This document shows positions 23,239 through 30,709 of a stretch of DNA of 64,000 bases, one piece after another. The position numbers and the translations under genes were made by a program. The stretch lies in contig NZ_QJGZ01000042.1 of NCBI RefSeq assembly GCF_003254585.1, positions 434,001 through 498,000 of the forward strand, given 5' to 3'. Each line of letters begins with the position of its first letter. Within the stretch, counting starts at the first letter, position 1. Below the pieces are notes generated by a model. It searched no databases. It had not been told where the DNA came from and worked only from the letters and a program-made list of their open reading frames with translations. The stretch comes from Flavobacterium sharifuzzamanii (GTDB lineage: Bacteria; Bacteroidota; Bacteroidia; Flavobacteriales; Flavobacteriaceae).

Positions 23239-24018
23239 ATGAACATTTTAGATAAAATAATAATAGACAAAAAACGAGAAGTTGTTCTAAAGAAATCTAT
23301 CATTCCGGTTTCTCAATTGGAAGCTTCCGTCTTCTTTGGAAAACAAACTATTTCTCTCAGTCAGAAATTAAAAGAAAGCAATTCTGGAATTATTGCTGAA
23401 CATAAACGCCGTTCTCCTTCAAAATCAATTATCAACAATAATTTCACGGTTGAAGAAGTAGTAAAAGGTTATGAAAATGCAGGCGCTTGCGGAATCTCAG
23501 TTTTAACCGACGGAAAATATTTCGGCGGTTCTTTAGATGATTTGCTTTTGGCTCGAGCTTCAGTCAATATTCCGCTTTTGCGAAAAGAATTTATCGTAGA
23601 CGAATATCAAATCCTTGAAGCAAAAGCACACGGAGCCGATTTAATTTTATTAATCGCAGCCGTTTTAACGCGCGAGGAAATCGAATCTTTATCTGAATTT
23701 GCAAAAAGTTTAGGTTTAGAAGTTTTATTGGAAGTTCACAATCAAGAAGAACTGGAAAAATCAATTATGCCGACTTTAGATATGATTGGCGTAAACAACA
23801 GAAACTTAAAAACATTCGAAGTAAGTCTTGATTTCAGTAAAGAATTAGCATCACAAATTCCGAATGATTTTGTAAAAGTATCAGAAAGCGGTATTTCATC
23901 AATTGAAGCAATTCATGAACTAAAACCATACGGCTACAAAGGTTTTTTAATTGGAGAAAACTTCATGAAAACCGATAATGCAGGTGAGGCTGCAACAGAG
24001 TTTATCAGCAAGCTATAA
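23239..24018 (+). CDS. trpC: Indole-3-glycerol phosphate synthase
   Basis: The 259-residue TIM-barrel protein opens MNILDKIIIDKKREV. IIAEHKRRSPSKSIINN holds a catalytic lysine region (K near the first strand), followed by RKEFIVDEYQILEAKAHGADLILLIAAVL, LLEVHNQEELEK, IGVNNRNLKTFEVSL and VSESGISS. It decarboxylates and closes CdRP to indole-3-glycerol phosphate. Not fused with TrpF, unlike the enzyme of enterobacteria; trpF follows separately. Confidence 0.97.
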   Translation: MNILDKIIIDKKREVVLKKSIIPVSQLEASVFFGKQTISLSQKLKESNSGIIAEHKRRSPSKSIINNNFTVEEVVKGYENAGACGISVLTDGKYFGGSLDDLLLARASVNIPLLRKEFIVDEYQILEAKAHGADLILLIAAVLTREEIESLSEFAKSLGLEVLLEVHNQEELEKSIMPTLDMIGVNNRNLKTFEVSLDFSKELASQIPNDFVKVSESGISSIEAIHELKPYGYKGFLIGENFMKTDNAGEAATEFISKL

Positions 24019-24025
24019 TTTAAGT

Positions 24026-24176
24026 TTGCCACAAATTACACGAATTTCCACTAATTAAATTCGTGCTAATCCGTGAAATTCGTGGCAACAATATAAGCGC
24101 AAAGCTTTGCGAACTTTTTCGCATTTTAAACACAATACAAAAGAAAAAAACTTAGCGCACTTTGCGTTAAAAAAAC
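24026..24176. repeat. Two adjacent inverted repeats between trpC and trpF
   Basis: 24026-24089 pairs TTGCCACAAATTACACGAA with TTCGTGGCAA (CACGAA/TTCGTGG family). 24096-24176 has GCGCAAAGCTTTGCGAAC facing CTTAGCGCACTTTGCGTTAA, the family also seen at 33461-33583. The second element reaches the trpF start at 24185. An upstream reading of trpF from 24107 would be made of this repeat. Confidence 0.75.
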
Positions 24177-24184
24177 ACAACGAA

Positions 24185-24817
24185 ATGAAACTCAAAATAT
24201 GCGGTATGAAATATCCTGAAAACATTCTCGAAGTAGGCGCTCTTTTGCCTGACTATATGGGCTTTATTTTCTGGGAAAAATCCGCACGATATTTTAACGG
24301 AACTATTCCTGAACTTATTGAAACAATCAAAAAAGTAGGTGTTTTTGTCAATCAAACTCAGGAAGAAATTCTGGAAAAAGTAACAAAATACAATTTACAA
24401 GCTGTTCAACTTCACGGAAATGAATCGGTTGAATTTTTAACGGAATTAAAAAAACAACTGACAAAGAAAATCGAAATCATAAAAGTATTTTCTGCGGATG
24501 AAAATTTTGATTTCGAAACAATTATACCTTTTGAAAATGTCTGCGATTATTTTCTATTTGACACCAAAGGAAAACTTCCAGGAGGAAACGGAACAACTTT
24601 CGACTGGACCATATTAAAAAAATACAATTCCAAGAAACCATTTTTTTTGAGTGGTGGAATCGGAATGAATGAATTAAAAGCCATAGAAGAAATTTCAAAA
24701 ACCAAATTACCAATTTACGCTGTCGATGTAAATAGTAAATTTGAAATCGAACCAGGGCTAAAAAACAGAAATTTATTTAGCAATTTCAAACGCAAATTTG
24801 ATGTTGCCAACTTTTAA
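24185..24817 (+). CDS. trpF: Phosphoribosylanthranilate isomerase
   Basis: From ATG 24185 the protein has 210 residues, starting MKLKICGMKYPENILEVGALLPDYMGFIFW with the catalytic cysteine in K-I-C-G-M. FVNQTQEEI, VQLHGNESVEFL, FLFDTKGKLPGGNGTTFDW (with the general acid D) and FFLSGGIGMNEL follow. A longer start at 24107 is rejected because its 26 residues translate a repeat. The enzyme converts N-phosphoribosyl-anthranilate to CdRP. It is 11 bp before trpB. Confidence 0.97.
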   Translation: MKLKICGMKYPENILEVGALLPDYMGFIFWEKSARYFNGTIPELIETIKKVGVFVNQTQEEILEKVTKYNLQAVQLHGNESVEFLTELKKQLTKKIEIIKVFSADENFDFETIIPFENVCDYFLFDTKGKLPGGNGTTFDWTILKKYNSKKPFFLSGGIGMNELKAIEEISKTKLPIYAVDVNSKFEIEPGLKNRNLFSNFKRKFDVANF

Positions 24818-24828
24818 AATTTAAAAAA

Positions 24829-26010
24829 ATGAGTTTTAACGTTAACGAAAAAGGATATTACGGAGAATTTGGAGGAGCTTATATTCCAGAAATGCTGTAT
24901 CCGAATGTAGAAGAATTACGCCAGAAGTATTTAAGCATAATGGATGAACCTGATTTTAAAGCAGAGTTCAATCAATTGTTGAAAGATTATGTTGGGCGCC
25001 CTAGTCCACTGTATTTTGCAAAACGTTTGTCTGAAAAATACAACACCAAAGTTTATCTAAAAAGAGAAGACTTAAACCATACTGGAGCACACAAAGTAAA
25101 CAATACTATTGGGCAAATTTTGCTTGCAAAACGTCTAGGCAAAAAAAGAATTATTGCAGAAACTGGCGCTGGTCAGCATGGAGTTGCAACTGCAACGGTT
25201 TGTGCTTTAATGGGAATTGAATGTATAGTTTACATGGGAGAAATCGACATTGCACGTCAGGCACCAAACGTTGCTCGTATGAAAATGTTGGGGGCAGAAG
25301 TTCGTCCAGCGCTTTCAGGTTCTAGAACTTTAAAAGATGCTACAAACGAAGCAATCCGCGATTGGATCAATAATCCTGTTGATACACATTATATTATTGG
25401 ATCAGCAATTGGACCACACCCTTATCCAGATATGGTAACGCGTTTTCAAAGTATCATTTCGGAAGAAATTAAATGGCAGTTAAAAGAAAAAGAAGGTCGT
25501 GAAAACCCTGATTATGTAGTAGCTTGTATTGGTGGCGGAAGTAATGCTGCAGGAACTTATTACCACTTTTTACACGAACCGGAAGTTGGAATCATTGCAG
25601 TTGAAGCAGCTGGAAAAGGAGTTGATAGCGGTCATAGCGCAGCAACAAGCAAATTAGGAAAAGTGGGTGTTATTCACGGCTGTAAAACGCTTTTAATGCA
25701 AACTCCTGATGGACAAATTACAGAACCATACTCTATTTCAGCCGGATTAGATTATCCTGGAGTTGGACCATTGCACGCACATTTAGCACAAACAGGAAGG
25801 GGAGAATTTTTCTCCGTTACCGATGACGATGCTATGAATGCAGGCTTACAACTTACAAAATTAGAGGGAATTATTCCAGCCATAGAAAGTGCACACGCAT
25901 TTGCAGTTCTAGATCAGAAGAAATTCAAGCCTGAAGATATTGTCGTAATCAGTCTCTCTGGACGTGGCGATAAAGATTTAGATAATTACATTGATTACTT
26001 TAAATTGTAA
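24829..26010 (+). CDS. trpB: Tryptophan synthase beta chain
   Basis: The 393-residue PLP enzyme contains YYGEFGGAYIPEMLYPN, RPSPLYFAKRLSE, LKREDLNHTGAHKVNNTIGQ with the Schiff-base lysine (HKVNN), AETGAGQHGVATATV, and CIGGGSNAAGTYYHF for the phosphate loop. It condenses indole with serine, receiving indole from TrpA through the channel. Length is standard. It lies 11 bp after trpF; two passenger genes separate it from trpA. Confidence 0.98.
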   Translation: MSFNVNEKGYYGEFGGAYIPEMLYPNVEELRQKYLSIMDEPDFKAEFNQLLKDYVGRPSPLYFAKRLSEKYNTKVYLKREDLNHTGAHKVNNTIGQILLAKRLGKKRIIAETGAGQHGVATATVCALMGIECIVYMGEIDIARQAPNVARMKMLGAEVRPALSGSRTLKDATNEAIRDWINNPVDTHYIIGSAIGPHPYPDMVTRFQSIISEEIKWQLKEKEGRENPDYVVACIGGGSNAAGTYYHFLHEPEVGIIAVEAAGKGVDSGHSAATSKLGKVGVIHGCKTLLMQTPDGQITEPYSISAGLDYPGVGPLHAHLAQTGRGEFFSVTDDDAMNAGLQLTKLEGIIPAIESAHAFAVLDQKKFKPEDIVVISLSGRGDKDLDNYIDYFKL

Positions 26011-26066
26011 TAAAAGTATTAATTTGCAACTCTCTAATCGCAACTATTAACGAGAAAAATATAATT

Positions 26067-26387
26067 ATGGAAAAGTTATTCTCATACGGAACATTAAGAT
26101 CGAAACAAGTTCAAATGCAGATTTTTAAAAAAGTATTAGTTGGAACTCCAGATCAGCTTTTGGGTTATAAACTAAAAAGTTTACAGATCGAAGAAGAATT
26201 TGGAATGGCAGATTATGTGGTAGCAATTGCAAGTGAAAACGCCGAAGAAAATATACATGGCGTAGTTTTTAATGTTTCTAATGCAGATTTAGCAAAAGTC
26301 GATTTATTCGAATCTAATTCGTACCGAAGAGTTCAGGTTAAACTGAAATCTGGAACAGTTGCTTGGGTTTATACCGAAAACAAATAA
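26067..26387 (+). CDS. Gamma-glutamylcyclotransferase-like protein, trp operon passenger
   Basis: The 106-residue protein opens EKLFSYGTLRSKQVQMQIF, the Y-G-(T/S)-L-R motif of the GGCT/AIG2-like fold. HGVVFNVSNADLAKVDLFESNSYRRVQVKLKSG follows, with the conserved glutamate (E of LFES) and a Y-R-R-V element. Such proteins cleave gamma-glutamyl or related amide bonds, releasing 5-oxoproline, although many small members lack a tested activity. It is 10 bp before the nitrilase-family gene, and the two are probably co-translated. No direct link to tryptophan is known. Confidence 0.85.
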   Translation: MEKLFSYGTLRSKQVQMQIFKKVLVGTPDQLLGYKLKSLQIEEEFGMADYVVAIASENAEENIHGVVFNVSNADLAKVDLFESNSYRRVQVKLKSGTVAWVYTENK

Positions 26388-26396
26388 TTTACAAAA

Positions 26397-27134
26397 ATGA
26401 TTTTAGCAGCGGCGCAGACAAAACCAAAACGCGGAAATATTGCTTCAAATTTATTAAATCATTATCAGCTTATTGAATTGGCTGCACAAAACGGTGCTCA
26501 ATTAATCGTTTTCCCAGAAATGTCTATTACAGGATATGAAAGAGAAAATGCTTTAGAATTGGCTTTTGCAGAAGATGATTATAGAATAGATCATTTGAAA
26601 GATTTGGCAACCGATAATAATATTGTCATTATTGCTGGTGCTCCAATTTTAATTGAAAATCAGTTGTTTATTGGTCAATACATTATTGCTCCCAACGATT
26701 CGGTTTCTATTTACACAAAGCAGTTTTTGCATGAAGGCGAAGATGAATTTTTCCAATCTTCTTTTGACAATAATCCGATGATTACGATTGAAGATCAAAA
26801 TATTGCATTTGCAATTTGTGCTGATATTGACAATCCAAAGCATCCTGAAAATGCTGCAAAAAATAACGCAGACATTTATATTGCTAGCATTTTCTTTTCG
26901 CCAAACGGAATTCCAAATGCGTACAGAGACTTACAAAATTATGCTCAAAAACATCAAATGAATGTTTTGATGTCCAATTTCAGTGGAGAATCTTGGGGAT
27001 CTCCTTCGGCTGGACAAAGCGCTTTTTGGAATAATAAAGGCGAATTAGTTGCCCAAATGAATGACTCTGACTCTGGATTATTGTTGGTTGAAAAACAAAA
27101 TGATAATTGGACTAGCACTATTTTAAAATTTTAA
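26397..27134 (+). CDS. Carbon-nitrogen hydrolase (nitrilase superfamily), trp operon passenger
   Basis: The 245-residue protein shows the nitrilase Glu-Lys-Cys triad region: IVFPEMSITGYER (E), YTKQFLHEGEDEFF (K) and IAFAICADIDNPKHPENAA (C). It would hydrolyse an amide or nitrile; omega-amidase and carbamoylputrescine-like activities are possibilities. It is translationally close to the GGCT-like gene (10 bp). The neighbouring gamma-glutamyl-cleaving fold suggests the pair acts on a shared amide, but this is an inference. It ends with an AT-rich stretch before the repeat at 27168-27273. Confidence 0.9.
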   Translation: MILAAAQTKPKRGNIASNLLNHYQLIELAAQNGAQLIVFPEMSITGYERENALELAFAEDDYRIDHLKDLATDNNIVIIAGAPILIENQLFIGQYIIAPNDSVSIYTKQFLHEGEDEFFQSSFDNNPMITIEDQNIAFAICADIDNPKHPENAAKNNADIYIASIFFSPNGIPNAYRDLQNYAQKHQMNVLMSNFSGESWGSPSAGQSAFWNNKGELVAQMNDSDSGLLLVEKQNDNWTSTILKF

Positions 27135-27167
27135 AAAATGATAGCAGAATTAGATAGATTACAAAGG

Positions 27168-27317
27168 TTTTTTCACGCAGATTTAGCAGATTAAAGCAGA
27201 TTTTATTAGATCTTCATTAAAAAAATCTGCGCGAATCAGCTTAAATCAATTTAAATCTGCGTGAAATATTTTTCAAATAAACTTAATAAACTTACAAGGT
27301 TTTGAAAGCCTTGCAGT
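27168..27317. repeat. Inverted repeat, CACGCAGATTTAGCAG family, with a fragment of another family
   Basis: TTTTTCACGCAGATTTAGCAG (27168 on) pairs with AATTTAAATCTGCGTGAAA (ending near 27273). A partial copy of the CAAGGTTTTGAAAGCCTTGCAG type follows at 27291-27317. It is in the gap before trpA and overlaps the end of a short, non-family frame after the nitrilase gene. Confidence 0.75.
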
Positions 27318-27333
27318 AGAAAAACATATCAAA

Positions 27334-28095
27334 ATGAATAGAATAACTCAAAAATTACAAGAAGATAAAAAAATCCTTTCGATTTACTTTTCTGCAGGAT
27401 ATCCGAACTTAAATGATACTGTGCAGATTATTCAGGATTTAGAGAAAAACGGAGTTGATTTAATCGAAATCGGACTCCCTTTTAGCGATCCTTTGGCTGA
27501 TGGACCAACCATTCAGGCGAGTTCTACTCAGGCGCTTCATAACGGAATGACAACTCAAATTCTTTTTGATCAGCTGAAAAACATTCGCGAAAGCGTAAAA
27601 ATTCCGTTGATTATCATGGGATATTTTAATCCGATGTTACAATACGGAGTTGAAGCTTTTTGCCAGAAATGCGCTGAAATTGGAATTGACGGTTTAATTA
27701 TTCCTGACCTTCCGGTTGATGTTTATGCTGACGAATACAAAGCGATTTTTGAAAAATATGGTTTGATCAATGTTTTCTTAATTACGCCTCAAACTTCAGA
27801 CGAACGTATTCGTTTTATTGACAGCGTTTCAAACGGATTTATCTATATGGTAAGTTCTGCAAGTGTTACAGGATCTCAATCTGGTTTTGGAGATGTTCAG
27901 GAAAGCTATTTTGAAAGAATCTCTAATCTTAATTTGAAAAACCCTCAAATTGTAGGTTTCGGAATTTCAAATAAAGAAACTTTTAATCAGGCAACTAAAT
28001 ATGCCAAAGGTGCAATTATTGGAAGTGCTTTTATCAAACATTTGAGTGAAAAAGGAAGCGGAAAAATTGAGGAATTTGTTGGAGAAATTCGATAA
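27334..28095 (+). CDS. trpA: Tryptophan synthase alpha chain
   Basis: The 253-residue TIM-barrel protein contains IYFSAGYPNLNDTVQIIQDLEKNGVDLIEIGLPFSDPLADGPTIQ, with the catalytic glutamate and aspartate of the alpha subunit (E in LIEIG, D in FSDP). GLIIPDLPVD, FLITPQTSDERIRFI and VGFGISNKE with IIGSAFIKHL complete the phosphate site. It cleaves indole-3-glycerol phosphate and sends indole to TrpB. Last biosynthetic gene of the operon. Confidence 0.97.
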   Translation: MNRITQKLQEDKKILSIYFSAGYPNLNDTVQIIQDLEKNGVDLIEIGLPFSDPLADGPTIQASSTQALHNGMTTQILFDQLKNIRESVKIPLIIMGYFNPMLQYGVEAFCQKCAEIGIDGLIIPDLPVDVYADEYKAIFEKYGLINVFLITPQTSDERIRFIDSVSNGFIYMVSSASVTGSQSGFGDVQESYFERISNLNLKNPQIVGFGISNKETFNQATKYAKGAIIGSAFIKHLSEKGSGKIEEFVGEIR

Positions 28096-28105
28096 ATAGA
28101 TTTAA

Positions 28106-28462
28106 ATGAAAGTTGTAAAATATTCAGTAGCAATAATTCTTCTCATTTCAATAATTTCATGTCAAAAAGTCCAAACCGAAAAACTTATCGGAAGTTGGAA
28201 GATGAAGGATTTAGTAAATACGACTGGAAAAAATATAGAAGACAAAACGACTTTTACAAAAGATAGTTTATTGATTTTTGAATTAATATCGAATGGAAAA
28301 ACTATTGACAAAGAAGTTGCTAATTATAGTTTAAAAAACAATATAATTACTGTAAAATTTAAGAATCAAAATCCATACGATTTTAAGGTCTTAAAACTGA
28401 ATAATTCAGAAATGGAATTATTAAATCTCAAAGAAAAAAGAGCTTATAGGTATGTAAAATAA
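28106..28462 (+). CDS. Small lipoprotein of unknown function
   Basis: The 118-residue protein has a lipoprotein signal peptide MKVVKYSVAIILLISIISCQK (lipobox ISC, C20). EKLIGSWKMKDLVNT is a G-S-W motif seen in lipocalin-like Bacteroidota lipoproteins, and the remainder is beta-rich. The plan resembles the passenger lipoprotein at 20471-20914, but I cannot show they are paralogues by eye. It begins 10 bp after trpA and probably shares its transcript. Function unknown. Confidence 0.65.
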   Translation: MKVVKYSVAIILLISIISCQKVQTEKLIGSWKMKDLVNTTGKNIEDKTTFTKDSLLIFELISNGKTIDKEVANYSLKNNIITVKFKNQNPYDFKVLKLNNSEMELLNLKEKRAYRYVK

Positions 28463-28479
28463 ATATTAGAAATCTAATT

Positions 28480-28580
28480 TGTCATTTCGACGAAGGAGAA
28501 ATCTTCGTTGCAAAATCGACAAAGATAGGATTTCACTTTACGGAGCTACTTGTAGAGATTTCTCCTTCGTCGAAATGACA
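28480..28580. repeat. Inverted repeat TGTCATTTCGACGAAGGAG family, copy 2
   Basis: TGTCATTTCGACGAAGGAGA and its exact complement TCTCCTTCGTCGAAATGACA bound about 60 nt of loop. It follows the last gene of the trp unit. Confidence 0.9.
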
Positions 28581-28590
28581 AGATTGTGAA

Positions 28591-28627
28591 AAAAAGCCTG
28601 AAAAATAGAGTTTTCAGGCTTTTTTAT
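28591..28627 (+). terminator. Intrinsic terminator after the trp unit
   Basis: AAAAAGCCTGAAAA and TTTTCAGGCTTTTTTA form a stem of about 10 bp with a T run. It would end the trp transcript. Confidence 0.85.
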
Positions 28628-28699
28628 TTTAACTAATTCAAGCACTATTTAACATAAATTATCGAAAACGCTTTATGTTAATATTATGTTAAAATAAAA

Positions 28700-28737
28700 T
28701 TAAACAAGCGTTTAAATTAAACAAGTGTTTAATTTTG
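28700..28737 (+). promoter_or_regulatory. Probable TetR operator and promoter of the efflux operon
   Basis: TTAAACAAGCGTTTAA (28700-28715) and ATTAAACAAGTGTTTAAT (28716-28733) are two palindromic sites repeated at an 18-bp spacing. The -7 box TAATTTTG (28730-28737) overlaps the second. Binding here would block the TetR-pump transcript. The predicted start near 28743 makes ATG 28759 the better start for the TetR gene. Confidence 0.65.
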
Positions 28738-28758
28738 CATCCGATTAGAAACAATACC

Positions 28759-29388
28759 ATGTCACACATCGAATTGAACGATAAAAAAATTCAGATTCTA
28801 AATGTTGCGGAAAGACTTTTTTCTGAGAAAGGATTTGAAGGTACATCGATAAGGGATATCTCCAAAGAGGCCAAAATTAACATTGCCATGGTCTCTTATT
28901 ATTTCGGTTCAAAAGAAAGGCTTTTGGAAGCTCTTATTTTTCACAAAACCGTTGATTTAAAACTACAACTCGAAAATTTATTACAAGAAGACATCGAACC
29001 CCTTGAAAAAGTCAATAAATTAATCGAAATTTACATCAACAGAATTTGCCTTAACAAAGGGATTTACAGGGTTTTACATTTTGAACTTTATAATAAGAAG
29101 AGAGAAAAAAGCCTTCAAGCTTTTACTGAACTTAAAAAAGGAAATTTAAAATCGGTTGAAAGCATTATCAAACAAGGTCAAGCCCAAGGAGTTTTTAGAA
29201 AAGATGTTAATATCCAACTCATTACACCTACGATTATCGGAACCTTTTTTCACTTTCACATGAATCGCTCTTTCTTCGAAGAAATATTTGATTTGAAAAC
29301 CGACGAAATGTTTAACAATTACATTAAAAACGATCTTACAAAGCACATTCAACAAACTATAAAAGCGCTACTTGTTTATGAAAATTAG
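28759..29388 (+). CDS. TetR-family transcriptional regulator of an efflux operon
   Basis: From ATG 28759 the protein has 209 residues, starting MSHIELNDKKIQILNVAERLFSEKGFEGTSIRDISKEAKINIAMVSYYFGSKERLLEALI, a standard TetR DNA-binding domain. The variable C-terminal ligand domain follows. An upstream TTG frame from 28735 falls on the promoter and is not preferred. It overlaps the start of the outer-membrane efflux gene by 11 bp, so repressor and pump are coupled. Inducer unknown. Confidence 0.93.
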   Translation: MSHIELNDKKIQILNVAERLFSEKGFEGTSIRDISKEAKINIAMVSYYFGSKERLLEALIFHKTVDLKLQLENLLQEDIEPLEKVNKLIEIYINRICLNKGIYRVLHFELYNKKREKSLQAFTELKKGNLKSVESIIKQGQAQGVFRKDVNIQLITPTIIGTFFHFHMNRSFFEEIFDLKTDEMFNNYIKNDLTKHIQQTIKALLVYEN

Positions 29389-30697
29389 TCAATTAATGCT
29401 CTTTGGAGTTTTCTTCATCGGAATATCTTCAATGGAAGCACAAGAGAAAACAAGTTTAACCTTGGGTGAGGCCGTACAAATGGCTTGGGAAAAGAGTAAC
29501 GAAGTTACACTTGCCAATACTAAGGTAAACACAAAAAAATACGAATTAAAAACCGTAAAAAACAATCAATACCCAGATCTTAAAGTTTCTGGTCAATATC
29601 AGCGTCTTACAAAAGCATCGATTGATATGCCTAATCAAGGTGAAAGTGCTTCATTAGCTTCTCCAGACAGAGCAATGCTTGGAATGGCGAACTTAAGTCT
29701 TCCTATTTTTGCTGGATTTAAAATTCAAAACAGCATTGATGCATATGAAGGAATGTACGAAGCAGAAACTGCTAATGCTGAAAAAACTAAAGAAGATGTT
29801 GCTTTAAAAGCAATCACTTATTACACAGCATTATACAAGGCTCAAAAAACATTAGATGTTTTAAACGAAAATCAAAAAAGCGCAAAACAGCGTGTTACTG
29901 ATTTCACAGAGTTGGAGAAAAACGGAATTATCCCGAGAAACGATTTATTGAAAGCGCAATTATTAGTTTCTAAAACGCAATTATCTATTGATGAAGCTAA
30001 TAATAACATCAATAATATCAACTTCTATTTGACTACTTTGCTGAAATTAGATCCAAATGTAAAAATTCAGGTAAATGAAGAGGATTTCTTTAATCTTAAA
30101 ACAAGCAATTCTATAACATCTGATGCTGTTGCACTTGAAAGCAGAAAAGATTTAGAAGCAATAAGATTACAAGGCAAAGCTTCAGAAGCTAATGTAAAAA
30201 TTGCAAAAGCTGGATATTATCCTTCAATTTCACTTTTAGGCGGTTATACTGCATTTGACTTAAAAGACATTGTAACTGTAAAATATGCGATGAACTTTGG
30301 AATCGGATTATCTTATGATTTATCAGGAATTCTAAAAAATAATGTTCACGTAAAAGAAGCAGAAAGCAGAGCTTTGGAAGTGAAAAATACCGAAGCAATT
30401 ATTACAGACCGCATTAAAGTAGAGGTTCAAAAATCTATTGAAGATTATGACCTAGCAATTAATCAAAGTGTAGTGTATGAAGAAGCATTACAGCAAGCAG
30501 CAGAAAACTACAGATTAGTAAAAGATAAATTTGACAATGGTTTATCTGACACTAATGATTTAGTAGAAGCAGATGTAGAGCATTTAAATGCCAAAATTCA
30601 AACTGCTTTATCTAAAGCAACCATTATTCAAAAATATTACGAATTACTTTCAGTATCAGGACAATTATCACAATCATTCAATCTTTCTAAAATATAA
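29378..30697 (+). CDS. TolC-family outer-membrane efflux protein
   Basis: The chosen start is ATG 29378 (MKISQLMLFGVFFIGISSMEAQEK), two residues inside a TTG alternative. A signal peptide precedes about 420 residues of long amphipathic helices with an internal repeat typical of OEP proteins (SLTLGEAVQMAWEKSNEVTLANTKV and LESRKDLEAIRLQGKASEANVKIAKAGYYPSISLLGGY). It would be the trimeric exit duct for the pump encoded by the next two genes, giving an inner membrane-to-outside route for drugs or organic acids. Confidence 0.93.
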   Translation: MKISQLMLFGVFFIGISSMEAQEKTSLTLGEAVQMAWEKSNEVTLANTKVNTKKYELKTVKNNQYPDLKVSGQYQRLTKASIDMPNQGESASLASPDRAMLGMANLSLPIFAGFKIQNSIDAYEGMYEAETANAEKTKEDVALKAITYYTALYKAQKTLDVLNENQKSAKQRVTDFTELEKNGIIPRNDLLKAQLLVSKTQLSIDEANNNINNINFYLTTLLKLDPNVKIQVNEEDFFNLKTSNSITSDAVALESRKDLEAIRLQGKASEANVKIAKAGYYPSISLLGGYTAFDLKDIVTVKYAMNFGIGLSYDLSGILKNNVHVKEAESRALEVKNTEAIITDRIKVEVQKSIEDYDLAINQSVVYEEALQQAAENYRLVKDKFDNGLSDTNDLVEADVEHLNAKIQTALSKATIIQKYYELLSVSGQLSQSFNLSKI

Positions 30698-30709
30698 TCG
30701 ATAGCTCTC

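Noticed and set aside
27138..27194. 18-codon frame after the nitrilase gene
   Set aside because: Its last third is repeat sequence (CACGCAGATTTAGCAG) and no family or second motif was seen; it may be debris of a lost gene start.
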